Assembly (NCBI RefSeq): GCF_001562055.1
Contig: NZ_LLWE01000024.1
Location: 372,001 to 436,000 of the forward strand
Length of the DNA: 64,000 nucleotides
Direction: 5' to 3'
From: Polycladidibacter stylochi
GTDB lineage: Bacteria; Pseudomonadota; Alphaproteobacteria; Rhizobiales; Stappiaceae
The translations under genes and the position numbers were made by a program. Every line of letters begins with the position of its first letter. Within the stretch, counting starts at the first letter, position 1. This document shows, piece after piece, positions 47,221 to 57,300 of the stretch. Below the pieces are notes generated by a model that was not told where the DNA came from, searched no databases, and worked only from the letters and a program-made list of their open reading frames with translations.

Positions 47221-48480
47221 TTAGTCAATAATTTCTGCCAGTAGGTGCCGGTGGGTATGACCGGTAATGCGCACATCAACAAACACACCGGGTTCGCTTG
47301 CATTCAGCTCAACCTCGGTAAATAGTTCGGTACGGCCCAAGCCTTCACGCTCTACCAACACGCGCCGGGTTTTGCCCACTTCACTCTTCAGGTGCGCCAA
47401 TACAGCCGCTTCGCCTTTTGCTCGTAAGCGTGCCGCGCGTTCCTTAATGATTTTGCGGTCCAATTGCGGCATTCGCGCAGCCGGAGTGCCCGGGCGCGGT
47501 GAAAACGGAAATACATGCAAATGTGTGAGCCCGCATTCATCAACTATGCGTAGGGTGTTTTCAAACATTTCTTCGGTTTCAGTGGGGAAGCCAGCAATGA
47601 TATCGGCACCAAACACCACATCCGGCCGCATTTTTCGCACGTCCTCACAAAAGCGAATGGTGTCTTCACGGGCATGACGGCGCTTCATGCGCTTTAAAAT
47701 CATGTTGTCCCCAGCCTGCAAAGACAAATGGAAATGTGACATCATCCGCATGTCAGAGGCAATCACGCCCATCAACTCGTCGTCAGCTTCAATACTGTCG
47801 ATGGAAGAAAGCCGCAGGCGCTGTAAATCGGGAACAAGCTTGAGAATCTTGGCGCACAAATCCCCCAGTTTCGGGGTGCCCGGCAAGTCGGTGCCATAAG
47901 AGGTAATATCGACGCCGGTAAGTACAATCTCGCCATAGCCGTTGTCCACCAACCGCTTGATTTGATCAATGACAACGCCCATTGGCACCGATCTCGAGTT
48001 GCCACGGCCATAGGGAATAATACAAAATGTACAGCGATGATCGCAGCCGTTTTGTACCTGTACAAAGGCCCGCGAGCGCCCTTCAAGACCATCAATCAAA
48101 TGACCGGCAGTCTCGCGTACGCTCATAATGTCGTTCACGATCACTTTTTCGCTGGTATCAATACCAAAGGCCGCCACTTTGCTATAATTGGCACGTTCCA
48201 TCTTTTCGCTGTTGCCTAGCACGAGGTCCACTTCGTCCATATCGGCAAAAGTGGCAGATTCTGTTTGTGCAGCACAGCCGGTGACAATAATGCGCGCCTC
48301 GGGGTTTTCGCGCCGTGTTTTGCGTATAGTCTGGCGTGCCTGACGCACCGCTTCGTTGGTTACGGCGCAGGTATTAATCAGCACGGCGTCTTCAAGGCCC
48401 GCAGCCTCGGCTTCGCGCTTCATCACTTCCGACTCGTATGCGTTCAGTCGGCAGCCAAAGGTTACAACATCAATCGTCAA
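47221..48480 (-). CDS. mtaB: tRNA (N6-threonylcarbamoyladenosine(37)-C(2))-methylthiotransferase MtaB
   Basis: 419 residues: methylthiotransferase N-terminal cysteines (VVTFGCRLNAYES, INTCAVTNEA, IIVTGCAAQTE), radical-SAM CDHRCTFCIIPYGRG, and a C-terminal TRAM-like end. The GCRLN and TCAVTNEA forms distinguish MtaB (YqeV) from MiaB's GCQMN. It converts t6A37 to ms2t6A, acting on the product of the TsaB pathway also encoded here. The start is a TTG overlapping the dapF stop (TTGA), with GGAG about 7 bp upstream. Confidence 0.94.
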   Translation of the reverse strand: MTIDVVTFGCRLNAYESEVMKREAEAAGLEDAVLINTCAVTNEAVRQARQTIRKTRRENPEARIIVTGCAAQTESATFADMDEVDLVLGNSEKMERANYSKVAAFGIDTSEKVIVNDIMSVRETAGHLIDGLEGRSRAFVQVQNGCDHRCTFCIIPYGRGNSRSVPMGVVIDQIKRLVDNGYGEIVLTGVDITSYGTDLPGTPKLGDLCAKILKLVPDLQRLRLSSIDSIEADDELMGVIASDMRMMSHFHLSLQAGDNMILKRMKRRHAREDTIRFCEDVRKMRPDVVFGADIIAGFPTETEEMFENTLRIVDECGLTHLHVFPFSPRPGTPAARMPQLDRKIIKERAARLRAKGEAAVLAHLKSEVGKTRRVLVEREGLGRTELFTEVELNASEPGVFVDVRITGHTHRHLLAEIID

Positions 48481-49382
48481 GTTACAGACTCCGCAACCGC
48501 GTCTCCCGCTGCGGTTCTTTCAAAAGCCAGTGTTTCCAAATCAAGCAGTCCCTCGAACTCGATCTCGGTTTCACCGGTCATTATGATATGATCATCTTCA
48601 GCGCGCCATTCAATCTCTATGGTGCCACCGGGCAGGTGAACCTGCACCAAGCGCTCACAAAGATTCTTGCGTATGGCAGCAACCGCTGTAGCGCAGGCAG
48701 CCGTACCGCACGCCTCAGTTAGTCCTACGCCGCGCTCCCAAACGCGCAGGCGAATTTCATTCCTGTTCACCACATGGGCAATAGAAATATTGGCCTTCTC
48801 GGGGAAAATCGGGTGATTTTCCAAAAGGGGGCCAAGCTTGTCAAGCTCATAGGCATTCACATCTACTACCCAGAAAATCGCGTGGGGGTTACCCACATTC
48901 ACCACAGATGGGCTGTGCAATACCGGGGCATCAATTGGCCCAATTTGTAGCTCGATCTGCGTGGTATCGGCAAATTCTTCAGCAAGTGGAATGTCCTGCC
49001 AGCCCAATCGGGGCACACCCATATCAACTGCGACTTTGCTTTCACTCTCGCGGCTAAAGGCCTGCAACAAACCGGCGTTGGTTTCTATTGTAACGGCTTT
49101 CAAGCCAGCTTCACCCAGGAGTAAGCGACCAATACAGCGCGTGGCATTACCACAAGCATCGACTTGGCTGCCATCGCAATTGTGAATGCGCATGAAAGCA
49201 TAGCCACCATTGGTAGAGCGTTCGACAGTCACCATCTGGTCAAAACCGATACCGCTTTGCCGGTTGCCGATAGCGGCAATTTGCGCCGGCTTCAAGGCAA
49301 GCGGGTCTTGTCGGGCGTCAAACACCACGAAATCATTGCCTAAACCGTTCATTTTTAAAAATGGAATGCGCTTCTCGGCCAC
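48477..49382 (-). CDS. dapF: Diaminopimelate epimerase
   Basis: 301 residues of the two-lobed DapF fold. The two catalytic cysteines are in DACGNATRC (near residue 77) and EACGTAACATA (near 230), with FLKMNGLGNDFVVFD at the N terminus. It converts LL-DAP to meso-DAP for lysine and cross-linking of peptidoglycan. The start is GTG 49382, preceded by TGAGGT. It heads the dapF-mtaB-ftsY cluster typical of Hyphomicrobiales. Confidence 0.96.
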   Translation of the reverse strand: MAEKRIPFLKMNGLGNDFVVFDARQDPLALKPAQIAAIGNRQSGIGFDQMVTVERSTNGGYAFMRIHNCDGSQVDACGNATRCIGRLLLGEAGLKAVTIETNAGLLQAFSRESESKVAVDMGVPRLGWQDIPLAEEFADTTQIELQIGPIDAPVLHSPSVVNVGNPHAIFWVVDVNAYELDKLGPLLENHPIFPEKANISIAHVVNRNEIRLRVWERGVGLTEACGTAACATAVAAIRKNLCERLVQVHLPGGTIEIEWRAEDDHIIMTGETEIEFEGLLDLETLAFERTAAGDAVAESVT

Positions 49383-49486
49383 TATGCTACCTCAACCACC
49401 TATAATACTTTGCATGCGGTTTATTTAATCTTTTTCGCTTATGCCGTAAATGCATTGATATTTCCATTAAAACCTCAATCAAACCG

Positions 49487-50101
49487 CTAAATAGCAGTCA
49501 AATGAGCTGCTTTTCTCAAGCGGCGTGGACAATCAATAGCCTCAACATCAATCCTCATTCTTGTTTCTGGGGTAATTGAGGCGAGTAAATGCAGCATTGG
49601 GTGACGCTCAATCGCAACACATCCAGCAGTGGGAAGAAAGCCGGGTTTTGCAAGATGGAAAAACACAGCACTACCGGCCCCACGTTGCACGGGCTCAAAA
49701 TTGTGGCTTAATATAACGCCGATGTCATAAAGGTTGTCTTCACGCCACATTTTTTCATGACTATAAGCAAACGGAAGCCGTACCGGTCTGTTATACATTG
49801 CGTGATTGGGGCTATCGCACCAGCCATCAGTTGGGCAAATAGCCGAAATAGGCAATTTTGTAAGGGGTTTTCTACCTCTATCGGCCCTGTAAAACACGCG
49901 CTTTAAAAGATATTCGCCACTAGGTGTAACACCATCCCCCTCTACTTTTTTCGTTTGAATACCACCCCGTCCAAGTGCGCATATCATTTGCATGGCTCCA
50001 AATGTGAGGACGCCTTTAGTTCCATCATCTTTTAGGGGATGAACTTTCAAAGTAGTTGTGCTGTCATTCTCGCCATACTGGCGTGTCCTATTATTTGGCA
50101 T
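49487..50101 (-). CDS. L,D-transpeptidase-family (YkuD domain) protein
   Basis: 204 residues from ATG 50101. The YkuD catalytic motif is visible as FFHLAKPGFLPTAGCVAI near residue 167, with the cysteine nucleophile. Upstream are ALGRGGIQTKKVEGDGVTPSGEYLLKRVFYR and CDSPNHAMYNRPVRLPF, typical of the small alphaproteobacterial group. No signal peptide is obvious on this start. The frame stays open to 50275, and longer starts at 50233 and 50275 exist, but family members begin near the TTLKVHPL strand. It would leave only 12 bp to the divergent cenR if the longest start were used. It probably makes or remodels 3-3 cross-links. Confidence 0.85.
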   Translation of the reverse strand: MPNNRTRQYGENDSTTTLKVHPLKDDGTKGVLTFGAMQMICALGRGGIQTKKVEGDGVTPSGEYLLKRVFYRADRGRKPLTKLPISAICPTDGWCDSPNHAMYNRPVRLPFAYSHEKMWREDNLYDIGVILSHNFEPVQRGAGSAVFFHLAKPGFLPTAGCVAIERHPMLHLLASITPETRMRIDVEAIDCPRRLRKAAHLTAI

Positions 50102-50287
50102 TTGACTATCAATTGCTAAGTTTAGAATAGTGGACCTACCTATAACAATTATTTGATTTGAAGTTACGACAAAAATTACATGGTTAAACGAGTGTTGGCT
50201 TCGCTGTTGTAAATGGTCGTGGTATATTGCCATTGCAAATAGGTTGCTCAAGCAGCAAACGGCCTTCAAAAGCATCTGTGAGTTTAA

Positions 50288-50971
50288 ATGACAACGAAAA
50301 AAATACTAATTGTTGATGATGATGAGGATTTGCGCTCGGCATTGGTTGAGCAGCTTTCCCTATATGAAGAGTTTATTATCACAGAGGCTGAAAATGCCTC
50401 GGAAGGCTTGCGTTTGGCCAAACAGGAACCGTTTGATATTGCGCTCATGGATGTAGGGCTACCCGATATAGACGGACGCGAAGCTGTAAAGCTATTGCGT
50501 AAGAGTGGCTTCACGGCTCCAATACTCATGCTGACAGGGCATGATACAGATAGCGATGCAATTTTAGGTCTGGAATCTGGTGCTAACGACTATGTCACCA
50601 AGCCGTTTAAATTTGCCGTCCTCCTTGCCCGCATTAGGGCACATCTTCGTCAGCATGAACAAAGTGAAGAGGCTGTATTCTCAATTGGCCGTTTTTCTTT
50701 TCAACCTTCTGCCAAATTACTTGTTGCTGGTGACGGCTCTAAAGTGCGGTTAACAGAAAAAGAAACCGCCATTTTAAAGTTTCTATACCGTTCGGGAGAA
50801 AAGCCGGTAATACGTGATGTGCTGTTGGAAGAGGTGTGGGGTTATAACTCTGGCGTGACAACGCATACATTAGAAACACATATCTACAGGCTCAGGCAAA
50901 AGATTGAGCGTGACCCTTCAAATGCGACTTTACTCCTGACAGAAGCTGGTGGATATAAGCTGGTGCCCTAA
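50288..50971 (+). CDS. cenR: OmpR-family response regulator CenR (OtpR)
   Basis: 227 residues: receiver domain with acidic pocket VDDDED, phospho-acceptor Asp55 in ALMDVGLPDIDG and lysine in NDYVTKPFKF. The winged-helix DNA-binding domain has RLTEKETAILKFLYRSGEKPV and GVTTHTLETHIYRLRQKIERDP. The sequence closely matches CenR of Caulobacter/Rhodobacter and Brucella OtpR, regulators of cell-envelope homeostasis. No histidine kinase is adjacent. The following cyclic-nucleotide-binding gene repeats the Brucella arrangement. The divergent L,D-transpeptidase is a plausible target. Confidence 0.92.
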   Translation: MTTKKILIVDDDEDLRSALVEQLSLYEEFIITEAENASEGLRLAKQEPFDIALMDVGLPDIDGREAVKLLRKSGFTAPILMLTGHDTDSDAILGLESGANDYVTKPFKFAVLLARIRAHLRQHEQSEEAVFSIGRFSFQPSAKLLVAGDGSKVRLTEKETAILKFLYRSGEKPVIRDVLLEEVWGYNSGVTTHTLETHIYRLRQKIERDPSNATLLLTEAGGYKLVP

Positions 50972-50990
50972 TAATATTGGTAGAATAATA

Positions 50991-51479
50991 ATGAGTGTAA
51001 CCTCGGATATAAGCTCACTGCGGCAAGTGCCGCTCCTTTCGCGATTTAATGATGAGGAGTTGCGTGTACTTGCATTTGGCTGCGAGGCCATGACAGCCAG
51101 CCGCGGTAAACAGCTGTTTGCTATTGGCGAGAAAGCAGACCATGCTTTGGTTATAACAGCAGGGCGCGTGAAACTGGAAACAGGCGAGGGGAATCGCACA
51201 CGAATTCATGGGCCTTATGGCCCTGGCACTTTACTGGGAGAAAGCGCCTTATTAAGTGAAGGTGTGCGAACTTCAAAAGCTGTAGCTTTAGGGCGTTGCG
51301 ATTTGATTCTTATCCGGAGAACGGCCTTTTTAAAAATGCTGGAGGAGTTTCCTCATGCAGCAAAAGAGATATTTCGTGAGCGGGCAAATAAATTCCAGCA
51401 AACTTCTGTCGAGCTCGCGCGCATTGGTCGGCGTCTACAGTATATTGATAACTTAAGTCGTGAAAATTTCCGGAAATAA
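50991..51479 (+). CDS. Cyclic-nucleotide-binding domain protein (Crp-like sensor, no HTH)
   Basis: 162 residues, essentially one cNMP-binding domain. FNDEELRVLAFGCEAMTASRG and QLFAIGEKADHALVITAGRVKLE form the barrel, with the phosphate-binding cassette region LLGESALLSEGVRTSKAVAL. The helical C terminus has no DNA-binding motif. It begins 19 bp after cenR, as the neighbour of otpR does in Brucella. It may modulate CenR signalling or sense cAMP/c-di-GMP. The frame is open further upstream, but ATG 50991 avoids overlapping cenR. No strong Shine-Dalgarno. Confidence 0.85.
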   Translation: MSVTSDISSLRQVPLLSRFNDEELRVLAFGCEAMTASRGKQLFAIGEKADHALVITAGRVKLETGEGNRTRIHGPYGPGTLLGESALLSEGVRTSKAVALGRCDLILIRRTAFLKMLEEFPHAAKEIFRERANKFQQTSVELARIGRRLQYIDNLSRENFRK

Positions 51480-51592
51480 TCAGCAATGAAAGAGATCGAG
51501 TACTGACAATTGCAATAAAACGGCGTTTGCCTCTTTAAAAAACAAGAATACTTCCAATATGAAAAAAGAACATAACAGGTTTGGAGGTGCCA

Positions 51593-52333
51593 GTGTTTGA
51601 TGCAAAGAGTTTGCTCGATCAGTTTGTCGGTTCTGCTAAAACGGGACAAACCGGGGATATAATTAATAAGGGTAAGAATTTTGCCCAAAATAATGCGGCG
51701 GGTCTTGCAGGTGGGGCGCTTGCTGGTGGTTTGGCAGGTATTTTGCTGGGAAGTAAAAAAGCCCGTAAAATGGGTGCAAAAGCCGCGACTTACGGCGGTA
51801 TGGCGGTTGTTGGTGGCTTAGCATACAAGGCGTATAAAGACTATACTTCAAAAGCGGGCACCACGAATACGGCGCAACCAAACCAGCCGCAGCCTGCGCA
51901 AGGGCAAATACCAAGCTATCAAATATCACCAACGCCTGAAAAAATGGCAACAGAGGCTGACTTCCAGCATAAAATAGATCAGAATTTTGCCCGTGCAATA
52001 TTAACAGCTATGTTGCAAGCAGCGAAAGCTGATGGTCACATTGATACTGATGAACAGCAACGAATTTTTGATCGTATTGATGAGTTAGGCCTAGGGGTTG
52101 AAGAAAAGGCTTTCGTTATTGACGAAATGCGTGCCCCGTTAGATTTGGAAAAAGTAGTTGCGGCCGCCACGGATCAGGAAACAGCTATAGAGCTTTACAC
52201 GGCATCACGCATGGCAATAGAGCCGGATTTACCAGCAGAAAAAGCTTATTTGCAAATGTTAGCGGCGCGTTTGGCAATACCTGAAGACTTGAAGCAACAT
52301 ATTGATGCAACAATTGCCGAGGCAATGGCCTAA
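51593..52333 (+). CDS. DUF533/TerB-like inner-membrane protein (YebE family)
   Basis: 246 residues. A short N-terminal helix (MFDAKSLLDQFVG) precedes a Gly/Ala-rich membrane segment (residues ~35-75, AGLAGGALAGGLAGILLG and GGMAVVGGLAYKAYKDY) and a Pro/Gln linker. The C-terminal TerB-like domain (~115-246) has the metal-site-like AAKADGHIDTDEQQRIF. The start is GTG 51593, with GGAGGTG at 51583-51589; the in-frame TTG at 51581 lies inside that site. YebE belongs to envelope-stress regulons in enterics, which fits its place after cenR. The 113-bp gap upstream may hold its own promoter. Confidence 0.85.
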   Translation: MFDAKSLLDQFVGSAKTGQTGDIINKGKNFAQNNAAGLAGGALAGGLAGILLGSKKARKMGAKAATYGGMAVVGGLAYKAYKDYTSKAGTTNTAQPNQPQPAQGQIPSYQISPTPEKMATEADFQHKIDQNFARAILTAMLQAAKADGHIDTDEQQRIFDRIDELGLGVEEKAFVIDEMRAPLDLEKVVAAATDQETAIELYTASRMAIEPDLPAEKAYLQMLAARLAIPEDLKQHIDATIAEAMA

Positions 52334-52361
52334 AGCACGATCAAACATTATATAATTAACA

Positions 52362-52394
52362 AAATGCGCTTAAAGCTGATCTTTAAGCGCATTT
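52362..52394. terminator. Bidirectional terminator between the DUF533 gene and leuD
   Basis: Perfect 14-pair stem: AAATGCGCTTAAAG (52362-52375), CTGAT loop, CTTTAAGCGCATTT (52381-52394). It is A-rich on the left and T-rich on the right, between two convergent genes. Confidence 0.85.
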
Positions 52395-52427
52395 AAAAAG
52401 CTTGTAAAAGCTAACAAACAAGTGGCC

Positions 52428-53033
52428 TTAGTGCCAAGGCTTCTCGGCGTTGAGCTTTTCCTCGTAGCTGTCAATGCTATCGGTTTTCTCAAGTGTCAAA
52501 CCAATGTCATCCAGACCATTGAGCAAACAATGTTTGCGGAACGGATCTACGTCGAATGCAATAGTCCCACCGTCAGGTCCTGAAATTTGTTGGGCTTCGA
52601 GGTCAACTGTTATTGTTGCATTGGCTCCACGGCTGGCATCATCCATAAGCTTGTCAAGGTCTTCTTGGCTTACAACAATAGGCAGGATACCGTTTTTAAA
52701 GCAGTTATTAAAAAAGATATCGGCAAAACTGGTCGAAATGATTACTTTGAAACCGTAGTCCAACAAAGCCCAGGGGGCATGCTCACGAGATGAGCCACAA
52801 CCAAAGTTATCACCAGCAACCAAGATGCTGGCTTTTTCGTAGCCTTGTTTATTCAATATAAACTCTGAATTAGGCGAGCCATCTTCATTGCTGCGTAGTT
52901 CATGAAACAAAGCAGTGCCCAATCCGGAGCGTTTGATGGTTTTCAAAAACTGCTTTGGGATGATCATATCGGTGTCGATATTCACAAGCGGCAATGGTGC
53001 CGCCACACCAGTTACCTTTTGAAACTTTTCCAC
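52428..53033 (-). CDS. leuD: 3-isopropylmalate dehydratase small subunit
   Basis: 201 residues, full length: [17 protein letters not shown] at the N terminus, [27 protein letters not shown] (swivel-domain substrate loop) near residue 72, and a typical C-terminal [10 protein letters not shown]. With LeuC it isomerises 2- to 3-isopropylmalate in leucine synthesis; leuC is not in this window. The start is GTG 53033, with GAGGAGA about 5 bp upstream. argC ends 40 bp before it. Confidence 0.95.
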   Translation of the reverse strand: MEKFQKVTGVAAPLPLVNIDTDMIIPKQFLKTIKRSGLGTALFHELRSNEDGSPNSEFILNKQGYEKASILVAGDNFGCGSSREHAPWALLDYGFKVIISTSFADIFFNNCFKNGILPIVVSQEDLDKLMDDASRGANATITVDLEAQQISGPDGGTIAFDVDPFRKHCLLNGLDDIGLTLEKTDSIDSYEEKLNAEKPWH

Positions 53034-53073
53034 GAGTGTCTCCTCGAGTTTGTGCCTTAAAGTTCGGGACCCC

Positions 53074-54015
53074 TTAAAGGCTCTCTGTTTGGTCGATGCC
53101 GAGCATCAAATTCATATTCTGGATTGCCGCGCCAGATGCACCCTTACCTAAATTATCATATACGGCCATCAATAATGCTTGCTGCTTGTCCTCATTTGCA
53201 AAAACATGCAAGCGCATGATGTTGGTGCCATTAAAGCTTTGCGGCTCCAAATCGGCGCGTTTAGAAACGGCCTCAAAGGGTGCAACTTCAACAAAGCCTT
53301 TACACTGCGAAAAATGGCGCTCCAGTTCTGCATGCAATTCTGCCGCTTTAGGCGCATTTGACAATTGAGAAAGCTGCAAGGGTATTGCAGTAACCATACC
53401 CTGAACGAAATTTCCAACACTAGGCTGGAATAGCGGCACCTGATTCAAGCATGCGTATTTTTGCATTTCAGGTAAGTGCTTATGGTTAAAATCAAGCCCA
53501 TAAGGCATATAGGCCGCCGCTTTATCCTTTTGATCTTCATAGGCAAGCATCATAGCCCTGCCTCCTCCGCTATAGCCAGAGATGGCGTTAACGGTTATTG
53601 GCAAGTCAGCGGGCAACAATCCAGCCTTTATGAGTGGTCTTAAAGTTGCAATAACCCCTTGTGGGTAACAACCGGGATTTGTCACCAGCCTGGCATTTGC
53701 AATTTTTTCAGTTTGCTCTGCATCCATCTCTGCAAAGCCATAAACCCAGCCTTCTGTCACGCGGTGTGCACTTGAAGCATCAATAACCCGGGTTGTGCTG
53801 CTCTCGACAAGCGTCATGCTTTCTCTTGCCGCATCATCCGGTAAGCATAATATGGCAATATCCGCATCATTCAGCAGTTTTCTGCGGGCATCTAAATCTT
53901 TACGTTTTTCTGGTGCTATGGAAAGAAGCTCAATATCAGCGCGATCAGCTAGTCGAGCCCGAATTTGTAACCCGGTCGTTCCAGCCTCACCATCTATAAA
54001 AACCTTGGCTGACAT
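53074..54015 (-). CDS. argC: N-acetyl-gamma-glutamyl-phosphate reductase (short type 2)
   Basis: 313 residues, the shorter ArgC form. It has N-terminal [25 protein letters not shown], the catalytic cysteine in [14 protein letters not shown] (near residue 115), [11 protein letters not shown] and a histidine in [13 protein letters not shown]. It reduces N-acetylglutamyl phosphate in arginine synthesis. GGAG precedes the ATG. Probably co-transcribed with leuD (40 bp apart) although the pathways differ. Confidence 0.95.
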   Translation of the reverse strand: MSAKVFIDGEAGTTGLQIRARLADRADIELLSIAPEKRKDLDARRKLLNDADIAILCLPDDAARESMTLVESSTTRVIDASSAHRVTEGWVYGFAEMDAEQTEKIANARLVTNPGCYPQGVIATLRPLIKAGLLPADLPITVNAISGYSGGGRAMMLAYEDQKDKAAAYMPYGLDFNHKHLPEMQKYACLNQVPLFQPSVGNFVQGMVTAIPLQLSQLSNAPKAAELHAELERHFSQCKGFVEVAPFEAVSKRADLEPQSFNGTNIMRLHVFANEDKQQALLMAVYDNLGKGASGAAIQNMNLMLGIDQTESL

Positions 54016-54395
54016 TGTATGCTCCTATTTCCTTTTGAAAATGAATATGAACGATTTCAATGACACATACAGGAATTTGCTATCTTTGTTGAGTGGCTTT
54101 TTACTGTCTCTTTTTCAATAATGATTGAGGGAGACAGTTAGCCAGCCAATTTTCCATGCTTAATAGTCATAGGGTCCAGAGAAGCATTATACAAAAGTGT
54201 ATTAATATTTCACAGGCATGTATGTAGGAGACAGTATCTTGCTGAGAGGAATATCTATGGAGGATAAGTACCGGCCTAGTTCAACAGTTTATTGAAAAAA
54301 AAACTGGAAATTACTTACATAGGCACATGCCACACGCGACATGCTGTCGCAGTTGTGAGTGTGGTTTTCTAACCAGTGGATGAGGGACGCAGCAT
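54016..54395. promoter_or_regulatory. 380-bp divergent argC-gdh region with leader structures
   Basis: No gene is seen. CTGTCTC (54104-54110) pairs with GAGACAG (54131-54137), enclosing a TCAAT/ATTGA dyad. GGAGACAGT at 54130-54138 recurs at 54227-54235. Just before gdh is a nested structure: outer CCACAC (54330-54335) with GTGTGG (54359-54364), inner GCGACA-TGC-TGTCGC (54336-54350), followed by TTTT. This could attenuate gdh transcription. Promoters for both genes must lie here; I cannot fix them. Confidence 0.45.
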
Positions 54396-57300
54396 ATGTC
54401 CGCAGAATTACAAACTAAAAAAAATAATTTGATTGAAGAAGCAATACAGAACTCAAATATCTCCGATAAACACTATGCAAAATTTGTAGGAGATATGTTT
54501 GCTCAAGCTGATGCTCAGGATTTATGTTTATATCATGCCGATGAATTGGCACACCTATCAACATCCGCATGGGAACTGTTTCAAAATCATTCACATGGTA
54601 CAAGCTGCGTAAATGTCTTTAATCCCCCCAAGGTAAAATTGGGTTCACAGCTTGAAGACGTTACAATCTTAGAAATTCTCAACGACAATATGCCCTTTCT
54701 GGTTTCCTCAGTTATGGGGGAGTTGCAAGAACAAGGTCTTGATGTTCGTTTAGTCCTGCATCCTTTGTTTGTTGTTGAGCGCGAAAGTGGCGGTTTGCTG
54801 AAATCGTTTCAGGGCACTGTTAATGCAAGTAACAAGCAAGCTCAGCGTGAAAGCCTCATCCATATCCATATACCGCGCCTAGCCAATGCCGAGGAATTAA
54901 CACATTTAAAACAGCAGATTGAGCTTGTTCTTTCAGACGTCAAACATGCGGTTTCAGATTGGAAGCCAATGTGTACGCGCCTCTCCACTGCGATTGAGGA
55001 TTACCAGAAGCAAAAAATTCCATTCTCTAAAGAGCAGCTCCATGAGGCTGTCGATTTTCTTCAGTGGATGGCGGATGATAACTTCACCCTTCTAGGAATG
55101 CGCGAATACATCTTCGAAGGTGGCGTCGAAAAAGGCGATCTGTCTCATGTTGATGGGTCTGGTCTTGGAATTTTGAAAGATCCCAAAGTGCGTGTCATGC
55201 GTGCTGGGTCGGAATTTGTGGTCATGTCCCCGGAAATCCGTGAGTTCCTGTTAAAACCAGAACCATTGTTTGTTGCCAAAGCAAACGTTAAAAGCCGGGT
55301 TCATCGCCATGTGCATATGGATTATATCGGCGTAAAACTGTTTGATGCACAAGGTGTTCTCACGGGCGAGTTGCGTATTGTAGGGCTATTCACCTCCACG
55401 GCCTATAATAAGTCGGTACTATCAATTCCATATTTACGTGAGAAAACCGCAAAAACCATGGATTACCATGGCTATGATCCAGAGAGCCATTCGGGGCGGG
55501 CACTGCGTAATATTCTGGAGGCATACCCGCGCGATGACTTATTCCAGATTGATGTTGAAACACTTTGCCAGTTTACCAGCGATATACTGCAATTGAATGA
55601 GCGGCCAAGACTGCGCGTCCTCACACGAATTGATAAGTTTGATCGTTTTGCTTCAGTTCTGGTTTTTGTGCCGCGCGATCATTTCTCTACGAAAGTACGT
55701 AAGCAAATCGGCGCATTTCTAGCAAATGAATATAAAGGTCGCGTATCTGCTTGGTATGTCTCGTTTCTTGAAGGCCCGTTGGTTCGGGTCCACTTTATCA
55801 TTGGCCGCAATGAGGGCAAAACGCCAAGTTTGACCCAAAAACAACTGGAAGATGGTATTGGGCACATTGTTCGTACGTGGAATGACAATCTCTATGAAGC
55901 TTTAAAAACTGAATATGGCGCAGCAAAAGCCCGCCACATAATGCAGCATTATGCCAAGTCGTTTGATGGCGCATATACAGCAGGTACCAGCAGCCAGATG
56001 GCTGTCTACGATATTCGCCAGTTTGAGCAATTGTCGGATAAGCGCCCGCTCATCATCAAGTTCCAAAGAGAAAATATTGATGATGGCATCAACCTGAGTT
56101 TACGCACATACCATCAAAACGCGCCTATTGAATTAAGTGCGAGGGTGCCAATACTCGAAAATATGGGCTTTGGCGTCATAAATGAAAGAACTTATAGGGT
56201 CCGTCCAGAAGGAAAGACACTTTGCTATCTCCATGACACCACATTGAGGGTTGATCCTCAAAAGCTAGAGAGTTTTAGCGCTGACGATATTGACCGTTTG
56301 GGCGCCGTATTTTTGGCAGCATGGTTTGGCACAGCGGAAAGTGATGGCTATAATGCCCTTGCGTTGACGGCGGAAATGGGTTGGCGTGATATTGCCATGT
56401 TAAGAGCGCTGTCCCGTTATTTGCGTCAAACGGGTATTTTGTATTCAGAAGATTATATGTGGGGGACGTTAAACCGCTTCCCAGAGATCTCTAAGTTGCT
56501 GGTTGAGTTGTTCCACACACGGTTCAATCCGGCACTACAAGAAGAAGAGCGCAGCAATCAACAAGAAAGTTTGGATGCATGCGTAAAGAAGGCACTGGAT
56601 ACGGTGTCGTCGCTGGACGATGATCGTATTATACGTCGTTTCACAAACCTAATAGAAGCGATATTGCGAACTAATTTCTATCGGGTTGATGAAGCTGGAC
56701 AGCCAGCAGCAACTTTTGCTTTCAAGATTGATTCGCATAAAGTTGATGATTTGCCAAAACCAACCCCTTACCGTGAAATTTTTGTTTACAGCCCGCGCGT
56801 CGAAGGCGTGCATATGCGCTTTGGCAGTGTGGCAAGAGGCGGTTTACGTTGGTCAGATCGGGCACAGGACTATAGAACAGAAGTACTGGGCCTTGTAAAA
56901 GCGCAACAGGTTAAAAATGCGGTTATTGTTCCTGTGGGTGCGAAAGGTGGCTTCCTACCGAAGAAATTGCCAGAAAATGGCAGCCGTGAAGAGGTATTTG
57001 CTGAAGGTACAGCTGCGTATAAAACCTTTATTGCTTCACTTTTGGAAATGACCGACAATATTGATGGTGAGGCCATTGTGCCTCCACTTGATATGGTCCG
57101 CCACGATAGCGACGACCCTTACTTGGTTGTTGCCGCTGATAAAGGAACAGCAACCTTTTCAGACACAGCCAATGGCATTTCGGAAGCGAAGAAATTCTGG
57201 CTCGGTGATGCCTTTGCCTCTGGTGGTTCCGCTGGATATGACCATAAGAAGATGGGTATTACCGCTCGTGGTGCCTGGGAAGCTGTGAAGCGCCACTTCC

